26,930 nucleotides of DNA from a virus. The number at the start of each line of letters is the position of its first letter. The first letter of the stretch is position 1. The stretch spans positions 1 through 26,930 of IMG/VR virus record IMGVR_UViG_3300028384_000119. The stretch is one strand, 5' to 3'. The position numbers and the translations under genes were made by a program. The notes under the pieces are model-generated. The model ran no database searches and was not told the DNA's origin. It saw only the letters and a program-made list of their open reading frames with translations. Shown here in pieces: positions 1-5,174 of the stretch.

Positions 1-563
1 TGGAAGACCAGCATGTAATTGAAGGTTCCAGAAATACCAAGAGGCATACCATCAGAGAACGAACCCTGACCAAAGGGGTAGACCAAGAAGACGGCGCTGG
101 CGGCAGCGACGGGAGCGGAGTAAGCAACACAGATCCAAGGGCGCATACCCAGACGATAGGACAGTTCCCACTCACGACCCATGTAGCAGAACACACCAAT
201 CAGGAAGTGGAATACGACGAGTTGGTAAGGACCACCATTGTAGAGCCACTCATCGAGTGAGGCGGCTTCCCAGATGGGATAGAAGTGAAGTCCAATAGCG
301 TTGGAAGAGGGAACAACTGCACCAGAGATGATGTTGTTACCGTACATCAGAGAACCAGCAACGGGTTCACGGATGCCATCGATGTCCACAGGGGGAGCAG
401 CGATGAACGCAACGATAAAGCAGATGGTTGCTGCCAACAGTGTTGGAATCATCAGCACACCGAACCAACCGACATACAAACGGTTGTTAGTGGAAGTCAC
501 CCATTCGCAGAATGATTCCCAGGTGGATACGCCACCACGATTTGAAAGAGTAGATGAAGCCAT
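1..563 (-). CDS. psbA: Photosystem II D1 protein (PsbA), 5' part; runs off the left edge
   Basis: The D1 reaction-centre subunit of photosystem II binds the P680 chlorophylls, pheophytin, QB and the Mn cluster in the host thylakoid. The visible 187 codons start [10 protein letters not shown] and read through the D1 N-terminus and the first three membrane helices: [13 protein letters not shown] near 28-40, [15 protein letters not shown] at 129-143, and the tyrosine-Z/Mn region up to FNYMLVF, where the window cuts it. Residue 131 (130 in usual D1 numbering) is Glu, the state found in high-light D1 forms. The ATG at 561-563 gives the standard D1 N-terminus. No intron, frameshift or stop is seen in this part. 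Phage-made D1 replaces the fast-turning-over host protein during infection. It is the last visible gene of a photosynthesis block with two hli genes just upstream. Identification is certain; the C-terminal half lies outside the window. Confidence 0.98.
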   Translation of the reverse strand, partial: MASSTLSNRGGVSTWESFCEWVTSTNNRLYVGWFGVLMIPTLLAATICFIVAFIAAPPVDIDGIREPVAGSLMYGNNIISGAVVPSSNAIGLHFYPIWEAASLDEWLYNGGPYQLVVFHFLIGVFCYMGREWELSYRLGMRPWICVAYSAPVAAASAVFLVYPFGQGSFSDGMPLGISGTFNYMLVF

Positions 564-614
564 TTTGAATTTAACTTAAAGTAAGACCATCAGGGAAATG
601 GTGGAGTTACTATT

Positions 615-635
615 CCTCGCCACCCTTAGGCGAGG
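615..635 (-). promoter_or_regulatory. Stem-loop in the psbA leader
   Basis: On the minus strand, CCTCGCC and GGCGAGG form a perfect 7-bp GC stem around a 7-nt loop, between the stop of the upstream small gene and the psbA ATG, about 50 nt before the start. No U-run follows, so it is not a typical intrinsic terminator. An RNA processing or stability element for psbA mRNA is an inference. Confidence 0.45.
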
Positions 636-645
636 TATGAATAAG

Positions 646-930
646 TTACCCAACTTTGTCAACCCCTTCCAGGGGAACCAGTTCGGGTTCTGGACCCATG
701 TCTGTCTCGTGACAGTAGGTCTCGTAAGCATCCAGGACTTCTCGCCAAATAGCAACTTGCCCCTTCTCTTTGTAACGTTCCATCAGACCTTTACAGGCAC
801 CAGATGAGGTGAAGTCATGACAGAATTGATAAGCTTTCTTATCAATGAGGATCTTATTATAAACAAGAGCACCCAAACAAAAGCGCCTCTCTTCGAGGCG
901 CTCGGGTGTGTATCTCCAATCATCAATCAT
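646..930 (-). CDS. Conserved-looking hypothetical protein upstream of psbA
   Basis: I do not recognise a characterised family. From the ATG at 930 it is 94 residues (MIDDWRYTPERLEERRF...), rich in charged and aromatic residues, with four Cys and no membrane segment; it looks soluble and mostly helical. I chose this start because ATGA overlaps the stop of the upstream 50-residue gene, the junction style used throughout the window. An in-frame ATG at 942 would add four residues and extend the overlap. It ends about 80 bases before psbA, so it should be on the same transcript. Function unknown. Confidence 0.7.
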   Translation of the reverse strand: MIDDWRYTPERLEERRFCLGALVYNKILIDKKAYQFCHDFTSSGACKGLMERYKEKGQVAIWREVLDAYETYCHETDMGPEPELVPLEGVDKVG

Positions 931-1079
931 TGTGCAATACACCTAAGTTGTTTAGTTGTTTTCATGCGATCAATCAGATGCATTAGAAAGTCTGCTTTTG
1001 TTTTGGATAACCCAGTGTAATGTTTGAGTGTAACCCAATCATTGTTAACTCGTATCTCTAATGCGTACCGATTGTCCAT
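927..1079 (-). CDS. Small hypothetical protein, 50 residues
   Basis: A 50-codon ORF, MDNRYALEIRVNNDWVTL..., ending CIAQ. It is basic and looks like one short alpha/beta unit. It sits between the hli cassettes and the 94-residue gene; its TGA overlaps the ATG of that gene (ATGA), which supports translation. A putative late promoter and a hairpin lie just upstream (1083-1107). An ATG at 1084 is in another frame. Function unknown. Confidence 0.6.
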   Translation of the reverse strand: MDNRYALEIRVNNDWVTLKHYTGLSKTKADFLMHLIDRMKTTKQLRCIAQ

Positions 1080-1082
1080 GTC

Positions 1083-1102
1083 ATACTAGCGTACACTAGT
1101 AT
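1083..1102 (-). repeat. Perfect 7-bp stem-loop ATACTAG / CTAGTAT
   Basis: An inverted repeat (ATACTAG, 6-nt loop, CTAGTAT) lies between the end of the 43-residue membrane protein gene and the start of the 50-residue gene. It overlaps the end of a late-promoter-like octamer, so it would sit at the extreme 5' end of a transcript begun there. It is AT-rich with no T-run, so probably not a terminator. Confidence 0.4.
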
Positions 1103-1107
1103 TTATT
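1100..1107 (-). promoter_or_regulatory. Late-promoter-like octamer AATAAATA
   Basis: On the minus strand this reads AATAAATA, one base from the T4 late -10 octamer TATAAATA. It lies about 20 bases upstream of the 50-residue gene and could drive that gene, the 94-residue gene and psbA late in infection. Short AT-rich motifs occur by chance, so this is suggestive only. Confidence 0.4.
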
Positions 1108-1234
1108 GTGACGGAGCACTAGCAGGGATCATAATACCACCACCAGGACCATCATTGTCATCGTCAATATTGTCAGCAAAGATAACCGACCATAATATAA
1201 ACGATCCGATTATCGTTGCTGCTAGAACTAACAT
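1103..1234 (-). CDS. Small single-helix membrane protein coupled to hli
   Basis: A 43-residue ORF: MLVLAATIIGSFILWSVIFA forms one membrane helix, followed by an acidic DNIDDDNDGP stretch and a Gly/Pro/Ser tail. Its ATG overlaps the TGA of the preceding hli gene (TGATG), so it is probably translated by re-initiation from hli. Family not recognised. Membership of the photosynthesis block and the one-helix form suggest the thylakoid membrane; that is an inference. Confidence 0.6.
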   Translation of the reverse strand: MLVLAATIIGSFILWSVIFADNIDDDNDGPGGGIMIPASAPSQ

Positions 1235-1344
1235 CACCAGATACCAGGAATCACTTGTCCTGTGGTGAAGTATGCACCAACTGCTGCAATAAAACCAATC
1301 ATCGCTGCACGTCCGTTCCAGCGTTCAGATTTCTCGTTAAACAT
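1234..1344 (-). CDS. hli: High-light-inducible protein (Hli), very short form
   Basis: A 36-residue protein MFNEKSERWNGRAAMIGFIA... ending VIPGIW. It carries the Hli/chlorophyll-binding signature E..NGR.AMIGF in a single helix. Hli proteins bind chlorophyll and carotenoid around photosystem II and protect it from excess light. It is almost only the helix, shorter than the second Hli here. Its start is preceded by a good ribosome site (AGAGGTG, about 6 nt before ATG). It lies 13 bases after the 59-residue membrane gene and overlaps the 43-residue one. Confidence 0.88.
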   Translation of the reverse strand: MFNEKSERWNGRAAMIGFIAAVGAYFTTGQVIPGIW

Positions 1345-1357
1345 AGGAATCACCTCT

Positions 1358-1537
1358 TTAAGTTGTACGGTTTACTTCATAAATGGTGGAGTCACCATAA
1401 GTTTTGTGGTCTTTGTATCCTACTATACGACCCTTCGTGTTTTGAAGGGCAGGCATGAATACAATGAAAAAGAATACTGCTGGTGCCCCCACAAATACGA
1501 GCGCCACAATAACATAATAAGTCAGCAGTTCAAGCAT
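1358..1537 (-). CDS. Small single-helix membrane protein, possibly PsbM-like
   Basis: A 59-residue protein with one hydrophobic helix (about residues 5-29, containing VALVFVGAPAVFFFIVF) and a hydrophilic C-terminal tail. It starts on an ATG that overlaps the TGA of the upstream hli gene (TGATG). Helix residues run in a pattern resembling photosystem II subunit PsbM (its ...VPTVFLL... segment), but the phage protein has about 25 extra C-terminal residues, and the match is by eye over one hydrophobic helix. An unrelated one-helix phage protein is equally possible. The reading frame and membrane segment are well supported; the function is not. Confidence 0.65.
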   Translation of the reverse strand: MLELLTYYVIVALVFVGAPAVFFFIVFMPALQNTKGRIVGYKDHKTYGDSTIYEVNRTT

Positions 1538-1740
1538 CAGAAGATACCAAAGAAAAATTTACCAGTGATAGCATAGGAAATGAATCCAGAAATGATGCCC
1601 ATCATCGCCCAACGACCATTATACTTTTCAATATATTGTTTGGGAGAGTCTAGACCCCTGCGATTGTAGTCTTCGACTACCATCTGAGGTTCTTTGGCGA
1701 ACATATTGTTCTGCCCAAACTCGTTTGTTGTTACGGTCAT
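1537..1740 (-). CDS. hli: High-light-inducible protein (Hli)
   Basis: A 67-residue protein with a hydrophilic N-terminus and a C-terminal chlorophyll-binding helix. The signature EKYNGRWAMMGIISGF (from about residue 38) contains the conserved E..NGR.AM.G with the pigment-ligand residues. In family terms it is a one-helix photoprotective protein stabilising photosystem II under light stress. The ATG at 1740 follows a consensus-like sigma-70 promoter. Its stop overlaps the start of the 59-residue membrane protein. The N-terminal half is more divergent than the helix. Confidence 0.93.
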   Translation of the reverse strand: MTVTTNEFGQNNMFAKEPQMVVEDYNRRGLDSPKQYIEKYNGRWAMMGIISGFISYAITGKFFFGIF

Positions 1741-1763
1741 GGTGTTGTGTAAAGAACTGTTAC

Positions 1764-1793
1764 ATTATATAGGATTCCTTTACATTCTGTCAA
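1764..1793 (-). promoter_or_regulatory. Host-type (sigma-70) promoter ahead of the hli cassette
   Basis: On the minus strand a perfect TTGACA (1788-1793) is followed after 18 bases by TATAAT (1764-1769), 23 bases before the hli ATG. The -35 box overlaps the stop codon of the upstream 97-residue gene. This would let the host polymerase start the photoprotection block early in infection. Confidence 0.65.
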
Positions 1794-2083
1794 GGGTTGA
1801 ATGTGATAACATCCTGACTTCCCAGGTTCAGGTCCACAGGACCAGCTGCTTGCACGTTATATTCAGGATCATAAGGATCAGCAGGAATGTCAATGTTGCC
1901 AAATGTAAGATCCAATTCAGGTTCTTTTTCTGCGGGCAGTTGTTCATAAATGGTCAGTAGACCATTGTAATGACGCCAGACCTCAGTCAAAGGACCACGT
2001 TGAAAGGTCTCATCATCAAGTGCTGCTTTGAGGGCACCTCGCAGAGCGATGAGTGCCTTATGAAATTCATTACGAGTTGTCAT
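1790..2083 (-). CDS. Hypothetical protein, 97 residues
   Basis: Not recognised. MTTRNEFHKALIAL... is a helical N-terminal half followed by an acidic, proline-containing C-terminal half (PADPYDPEYN). No Cys, no membrane segment; likely soluble. The ATG overlaps the stop of the upstream gene as ATGA. The gene ends inside the -35 box of the hli promoter. Confidence 0.65.
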   Translation of the reverse strand: MTTRNEFHKALIALRGALKAALDDETFQRGPLTEVWRHYNGLLTIYEQLPAEKEPELDLTFGNIDIPADPYDPEYNVQAAGPVDLNLGSQDVITFNP

Positions 2084-2355
2084 TGATGGTTAGCGGGAGA
2101 AGCAATGTCTTTACGGTAGCAGGGGACGCCTGCTGGGTCAAGCCATTTGGTGTACTCGAAGTCTTCCATGGCAGTGTCTAACTGCATGACGTTATCGCAG
2201 AGGTACATGTCTTTATACTTTCCTGAATAGGAATCTACCTTCTGGATACGATAATCAGGAGTGCCGTTGTCGAGAATCCCAGACTGCACATAGCGGTAGG
2301 GGAAACGTTCGAGAAGGACAGTGGGTTTCATGAATTGCTTGTGTAACCTAGGCAT
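2080..2355 (-). CDS. Hypothetical protein, about 91 residues
   Basis: Not recognised. The body (KPTVLLERFPYRYVQSG..., ending ASPANHQ) is rich in Tyr, Asp and Lys and looks like a small soluble domain. The start is uncertain: ATG at 2355 (chosen, no overlap with the oxygenase gene), ATG at 2334 (84 residues), or a GTG at 2385 inside the oxygenase gene. It is coupled to the 97-residue gene by ATGA. Confidence 0.6.
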   Translation of the reverse strand: MPRLHKQFMKPTVLLERFPYRYVQSGILDNGTPDYRIQKVDSYSGKYKDMYLCDNVMQLDTAMEDFEYTKWLDPAGVPCYRKDIASPANHQ

Positions 2356-2366
2356 ATGATAGCAGA

Positions 2367-2987
2367 TCAAACGAAATGATACCACCCTGTTGCGATCAGT
2401 TTCTCTGATGTATCTGATTTGCGACCCTTATGATGGTAAGTCCAATCAGCAGGCCAGATTACTGTGCGTCCCTTCTTAGCAGGTACATATAGTTCCTGGT
2501 GAAACCACTCTGTGCCACCATCGGGAACGTCGTTTAGATAGGTCATCCAGACCATGTGCCGATATACATTCGACCTACTACTTGATTGACGTTCGCAATG
2601 CCACATGTGGTATCCACCACCAGGTTTGTAGTGTTGAAGGTTGAAGAACTCTTCCATCTTCCAACCATTTGTTTTAGCGCACAGGGGAAATTTATCAACA
2701 TAGTTATTCATAACACGGTTAACTTCCCCTGTGAAATCACGAACCCTTTTATCAGTGATTCCAATGAAGACAGGATTGTCTAAGGAATCTTTGATATCAG
2801 GGTTCACGAGACCACCTCCATCGTCGCTGATGGTTTCCCCTGGCCACTTCTCAAAAATAGTTTGAGTATTATAGAAATCGATGATGCCGTCAGTAATATC
2901 TTCGTCAATATCCTCCATATAAATGAAGTCTGTTCGAGGATGTGCTAAGCGACCATCATATAGTATCGGATCAGGGGAAAATTGCAT
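2367..2987 (-). CDS. 2-oxoglutarate/Fe(II)-dependent oxygenase (first of four)
   Basis: A 206-residue protein with the double-stranded beta-helix pattern of 2OG-Fe(II) oxygenases. The iron site reads YHMWHCE (His130 and Glu132, an H-x-E variant of H-x-D) with a distal His at 185 or 186 in TYHHKG. SEKLIATGWY (Lys196) fits the 2-oxoglutarate-binding basic residue, and LNDVPDGGTEWF is the family's beta-turn region. Such enzymes hydroxylate proteins, nucleic acids or small molecules; the substrate here is unknown. The start overlaps the upstream stop as TAATG. It is close in type to the prolyl-4-hydroxylase-like proteins common in cyanophages. Chemistry is likely; role unknown. Confidence 0.82.
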   Translation of the reverse strand: MQFSPDPILYDGRLAHPRTDFIYMEDIDEDITDGIIDFYNTQTIFEKWPGETISDDGGGLVNPDIKDSLDNPVFIGITDKRVRDFTGEVNRVMNNYVDKFPLCAKTNGWKMEEFFNLQHYKPGGGYHMWHCERQSSSRSNVYRHMVWMTYLNDVPDGGTEWFHQELYVPAKKGRTVIWPADWTYHHKGRKSDTSEKLIATGWYHFV

Positions 2988-3196
2988 TATGCAAGTACGT
3001 TATCGGCGACTAAGTGATCAATAAGGTAGGCGTAATCTTCTTCAATGTCGATACCCCAGAAGCGGACGCCTTTATCTTCATAAAAGCGGCAAACTTTGGA
3101 GAACAACGCTGGATACTGTACTTCCAACTGGATGTTTCCGTTGGCAGTGTCCCGAAGAATTTGCAGACTGTCTGCAAACTTAGATTGGATCGTCAT
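2987..3196 (-). CDS. Hypothetical protein, 69 residues
   Basis: Not recognised. MTIQSKFADSLQILRDTANG... is a small soluble alpha/beta-looking protein with an aromatic, acidic C-terminal half (VRFWGIDIEEDYAYLIDHL). The ATG is preceded by a strong ribosome site, GGAGG about 5 nt upstream. It is the first protein gene after the two tRNAs, and its stop overlaps the oxygenase start. Confidence 0.65.
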   Translation of the reverse strand: MTIQSKFADSLQILRDTANGNIQLEVQYPALFSKVCRFYEDKGVRFWGIDIEEDYAYLIDHLVADNVLA

Positions 3197-3220
3197 GATC
3201 GCCTCCTATTCTACTGTGTG

Positions 3221-3236
3221 TCGGCACATGTGCCGA
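3221..3236. repeat. 16-bp perfect palindrome abutting tRNA-Val
   Basis: TCGGCACATGTGCCGA is its own reverse complement. It begins at the base directly after the tRNA-Val discriminator and lies about 25 bases before the next ATG. In RNA it can form a 6-bp stem with a CAUG loop. Possible roles are a processing signal for the tRNA 3' end or a dyad protein site; no T-run follows. Confidence 0.6.
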
Positions 3237-3308
3237 TGGGAGATGAGGGGATCGAACCCCCGACCCACTCGGTGTAAACGAGTTGCTCTACCGCTGAGCT
3301 AATCTCCC
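3237..3308 (-). tRNA. tRNA-Val (anticodon UAC)
   Basis: The 72-nt cloverleaf has acceptor arms GGGAGAT / ATCTCCC, the D-loop AGCTCAGCGGTAGAGC, anticodon arm CTCGT-TTACA-CCGAG with anticodon TAC, and T-arm GGGGGTTCGATCCCC. CCA is not encoded. It reads GUA codons and lies four bases after tRNA-Arg. Confidence 0.95.
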
Positions 3309-3311
3309 ATA

Positions 3312-3385
3312 CGATCCAGGTAGGACTCGAACCTACGACCGACTGCTTAGAAGGCAGTTGCTCTAATCCACTGAGCTACTGGACC
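3312..3385 (-). tRNA. tRNA-Arg (anticodon UCU)
   Basis: The 74-nt cloverleaf has acceptor arms GGTCCAG / CTGGATC, D-arm AGCTCAGTGGATTAGAGC, anticodon arm ACTGCCTTCTAAGCAGT with anticodon TCT, and T-arm GTAGGTTCGAGTCCTAC. CCA is not encoded. It reads AGA, a codon that AT-richer phages tend to use more than their hosts. It lies eight bases after the oxygenase gene and was probably cut from a common transcript. Confidence 0.95.
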
Positions 3386-3393
3386 AAGAAAGA

Positions 3394-3912
3394 TTAGCGC
3401 CAGGCAGGACCCGACACCCAACCCACTAGTGAGAGGCGTTCACCAGATTCAACTGGTGCGACTGCGTGATAATCGTCTGAGTGAAAAAAGATCATTTGAC
3501 CAACTTTGAGAGGCACTTCCTGATTGATTAGTGAGAAGGCACCGCCTTCATAATCGTTATTCAGGATAAGAGAAAACGAGATCTTACGGATGTTATTGTC
3601 TCCTCTTTTTCCAAGATACCATTCGCTTTCATCTTGGTGCCAATCATAGCGGTCTCCTTCTTTGTACCGTGTAAGTTGAAGCGGTTCCAGATATGAAACA
3701 TCGAAGTTCCATCCTGCTGCTTCATTAACTTTCTCCACCCACCCTCGTACGACTTCGTTGAGATCGGGATCATCAACGAAGCATACATCGCTGGTACGTA
3801 CACCTTCGATTTCGGTGGGTTTGAAGTCTGTTTGTCCTGAAAGAAATGTTGATATGCCATTGAATTCGTCGTCATCTAGATCAACGGTAACGTAACGGTC
3901 ACGATAGTTCAT
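3394..3912 (-). CDS. 2OG-Fe(II) oxygenase, PKHD/prolyl-hydroxylase type (second of four)
   Basis: A 172-residue protein with clear 2OG-Fe(II) oxygenase motifs: YDWHQDES (iron ligands His92 and Asp94), the turn NDYEGGAFSL, a distal His149 in DDYHAVAPV, and Arg159 in SGERLSLVGW for 2-oxoglutarate binding. A complete compact catalytic domain with no extra domains. By family it would hydroxylate an amino-acid side chain in a protein or peptide; target unknown. The ATG overlaps the end of the upstream 46-residue gene by 14 bases, and tRNA-Arg follows directly. Confidence 0.88.
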   Translation of the reverse strand: MNYRDRYVTVDLDDDEFNGISTFLSGQTDFKPTEIEGVRTSDVCFVDDPDLNEVVRGWVEKVNEAAGWNFDVSYLEPLQLTRYKEGDRYDWHQDESEWYLGKRGDNNIRKISFSLILNNDYEGGAFSLINQEVPLKVGQMIFFHSDDYHAVAPVESGERLSLVGWVSGPAWR

Positions 3913-4039
3913 AAGTATTTCGCATCATTTCAGCAAGGTTCTCTGCTTCATGAACAGACCCCTGATCTGCTAGGTCGTGCAATTCATCAATAATGATATC
4001 AAGCACATTAAAATCGTCATCATCAAAGATGTGGTCCAT
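3899..4039 (-). CDS. Small acidic hypothetical protein, 46 residues
   Basis: MDHIFDDDDFNVLDIIIDEL... is strongly acidic and probably one or two helices, ending NTYELS. It follows a plausible promoter and overlaps the next oxygenase gene by 14 bases. Function unknown; coding status rests on composition, position and tight spacing. Confidence 0.55.
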   Translation of the reverse strand: MDHIFDDDDFNVLDIIIDELHDLADQGSVHEAENLAEMMRNTYELS

Positions 4040-4065
4040 TGAAGAGGTCTCTCAGAACTCCTAAT

Positions 4066-4094
4066 AATATATATGCACTTTGGTCCTAAGTCAA
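4066..4094 (-). promoter_or_regulatory. Putative host-type promoter
   Basis: On the minus strand TTGACT (4089-4094), a 17-base spacer and TATATT (4066-4071) resemble a sigma-70 promoter. The -35 box overlaps the end of the third oxygenase gene, and the promoter would serve the 46-residue gene, the second oxygenase gene and the tRNAs. Confidence 0.45.
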
Positions 4095-4691
4095 GGGGTC
4101 CTGTTGCAGTTGCAGGCGTGGCACAACCTTGTGTGGGACCATCTCTTTACCCATGATATTGAAAGAAATGATCGTTCGGGACACGTCAGTAAAGTTTGGT
4201 TCTTGCATGTGGGGTAGGTACGAGGGGAAGAACAAAACGTCACCCTCCTCTACATCAGGCATATAATCCACCACCTCACCATTGATGTAGTTGTGGAAGG
4301 GTGCGAAGAATGTAGTTGCCTTATGAATACTAGGATCAAAGTCCACGTATAGGACTGCTGTGATGCCCACAGGACCATGGTTGTGTACTCCATGGAACTG
4401 TCCATTCTTGGTTGTCTGGTGCCACATAGCAACGATGTTCCTGATGTCCAGGGGATAATCCTGCTGCATCTCATCCAGGATAGGTTCCAGGGCGTCCAGG
4501 ACCGTGTAGTAATACTTTGGCATGGACTTGTTTGTGACTAGATCATGATAGTCAGTGTCCATTTCATTTGTGTTGACACGTCCACCAGTTATATGTGCTT
4601 GGGGACTGTGCTCATCACACTGTTTCATGATGATAGGTTTCCATTTGTCCCAGTTAGGAACACGAAAAGATTCAATCGGAATTGTGAACAT
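4086..4691 (-). CDS. 2OG-Fe(II) oxygenase-like protein (third of four)
   Basis: From the ATG at 4691 it is 201 residues (MFTIPIESFR...). The jelly-roll signature of a distinct 2OG-Fe(II) oxygenase group is visible: FHGVHNHGPVGITAVLYVD (His103 and His105 as candidate iron ligands, so H-x-H rather than H-x-D) and FFPSYLPHMQEP with a distal His161. Arg172 in SRTIISFNIMG is the likely 2-oxoglutarate contact. This resembles the family of phage proteins with a H.H core and a C-terminal SFN strand. Another ATG at 4712 and a TTG at 4715 would add 7-8 residues and lengthen the overlap with the nuclease gene. Substrate unknown. Confidence 0.75.
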   Translation of the reverse strand: MFTIPIESFRVPNWDKWKPIIMKQCDEHSPQAHITGGRVNTNEMDTDYHDLVTNKSMPKYYYTVLDALEPILDEMQQDYPLDIRNIVAMWHQTTKNGQFHGVHNHGPVGITAVLYVDFDPSIHKATTFFAPFHNYINGEVVDYMPDVEEGDVLFFPSYLPHMQEPNFTDVSRTIISFNIMGKEMVPHKVVPRLQLQQDPLT

Positions 4692-5010
4692 GTTTAATAA
4701 ACCATTCTGCATCAACTACCACGAGAGGTTTCTTCCTGTTCTTCTTCATGAAGAGAATAGGTTCGTGGTCACCTGAGTTTGCACACGCTTGTTCGTATGC
4801 ATCCCATACATTCAGTCTTTCGACATTCTTACATTCTATACTAAAAGGGAACTTCCGACGTGCATCTCGTGCCATGATTAGATCTTCACCGCCTGCACCC
4901 ATCGATCTGGACTCAATGTCCTCAGGATGAATGTCTCTGTGTTCGATCAACATGTCACGGACCCACTTCTGGAAGTTCCGTCCTTTTGCCTTGGCACTTT
5001 GTGGTTTCAA
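4672..5010 (-). CDS. PD-(D/E)xK nuclease-like protein
   Basis: A 112-residue basic protein. MKPQSAKAKGRNFQKWV is followed by SMGAGGEDLIMA (Asp43) and FPFSIECKN (Glu59, Lys61), spaced as in the PD-(D/E)xK core: acidic residue, 15-16 residues, then E-x-K. A final strand VVVDAEWFIKH completes a minimal fold like small resolvases and VRR-type nucleases. It probably cuts DNA, for example in recombination, repair or host DNA degradation. The ATG overlaps the stop of the upstream 55-residue gene (ATGA), and its 3' end overlaps the oxygenase gene. T4-like phages usually resolve junctions with gp49; this protein does not look like gp49. Confidence 0.68.
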   Translation of the reverse strand: MKPQSAKAKGRNFQKWVRDMLIEHRDIHPEDIESRSMGAGGEDLIMARDARRKFPFSIECKNVERLNVWDAYEQACANSGDHEPILFMKKNRKKPLVVVDAEWFIKHVHNSD

Positions 5011-5174
5011 TCTGCGTACCCATCATCATCGTCCTCATATCTATAACCGATACGAGGAGATACTGGTTGGGTAGGTGTAGTGTATGCCTCAGGATCTTCT
5101 TTGATCGCATCTTCTAGACTCTGCGCTAGCAGTTTCAAGTTATGTGCGATCAGTTTTACTTTATCATAATTCAT
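5007..5174 (-). CDS. Small hypothetical protein downstream of talC, 55 residues
   Basis: From ATG 5174: MNYDKVKLIAHNLKLLAQSL... is an amphipathic helix, then a Thr/Pro-rich segment and an acidic tail (RYEDDDDGYAD). It overlaps the talC stop by 11 bases and is coupled to the nuclease gene by ATGA. A longer upstream frame exists but would lie inside talC. Function unknown. Confidence 0.6.
   Translation of the reverse strand: MNYDKVKLIAHNLKLLAQSLEDAIKEDPEAYTTPTQPVSPRIGYRYEDDDDGYAD

Noticed and set aside
615-635. Stem-loop before psbA as an intrinsic terminator
   Set aside because: No T-run follows the stem; kept only as a leader structure.
598-807. Plus-strand ORFs across the window, such as 598-807 and 7389-7811
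   Set aside because: All antisense to supported minus-strand genes, without ribosome sites or recognisable proteins.
3237-3385. Possible integration site at the tRNA genes
   Set aside because: T4-like cyanophages are lytic, no integrase gene is present and no second copy of a tRNA end is seen.
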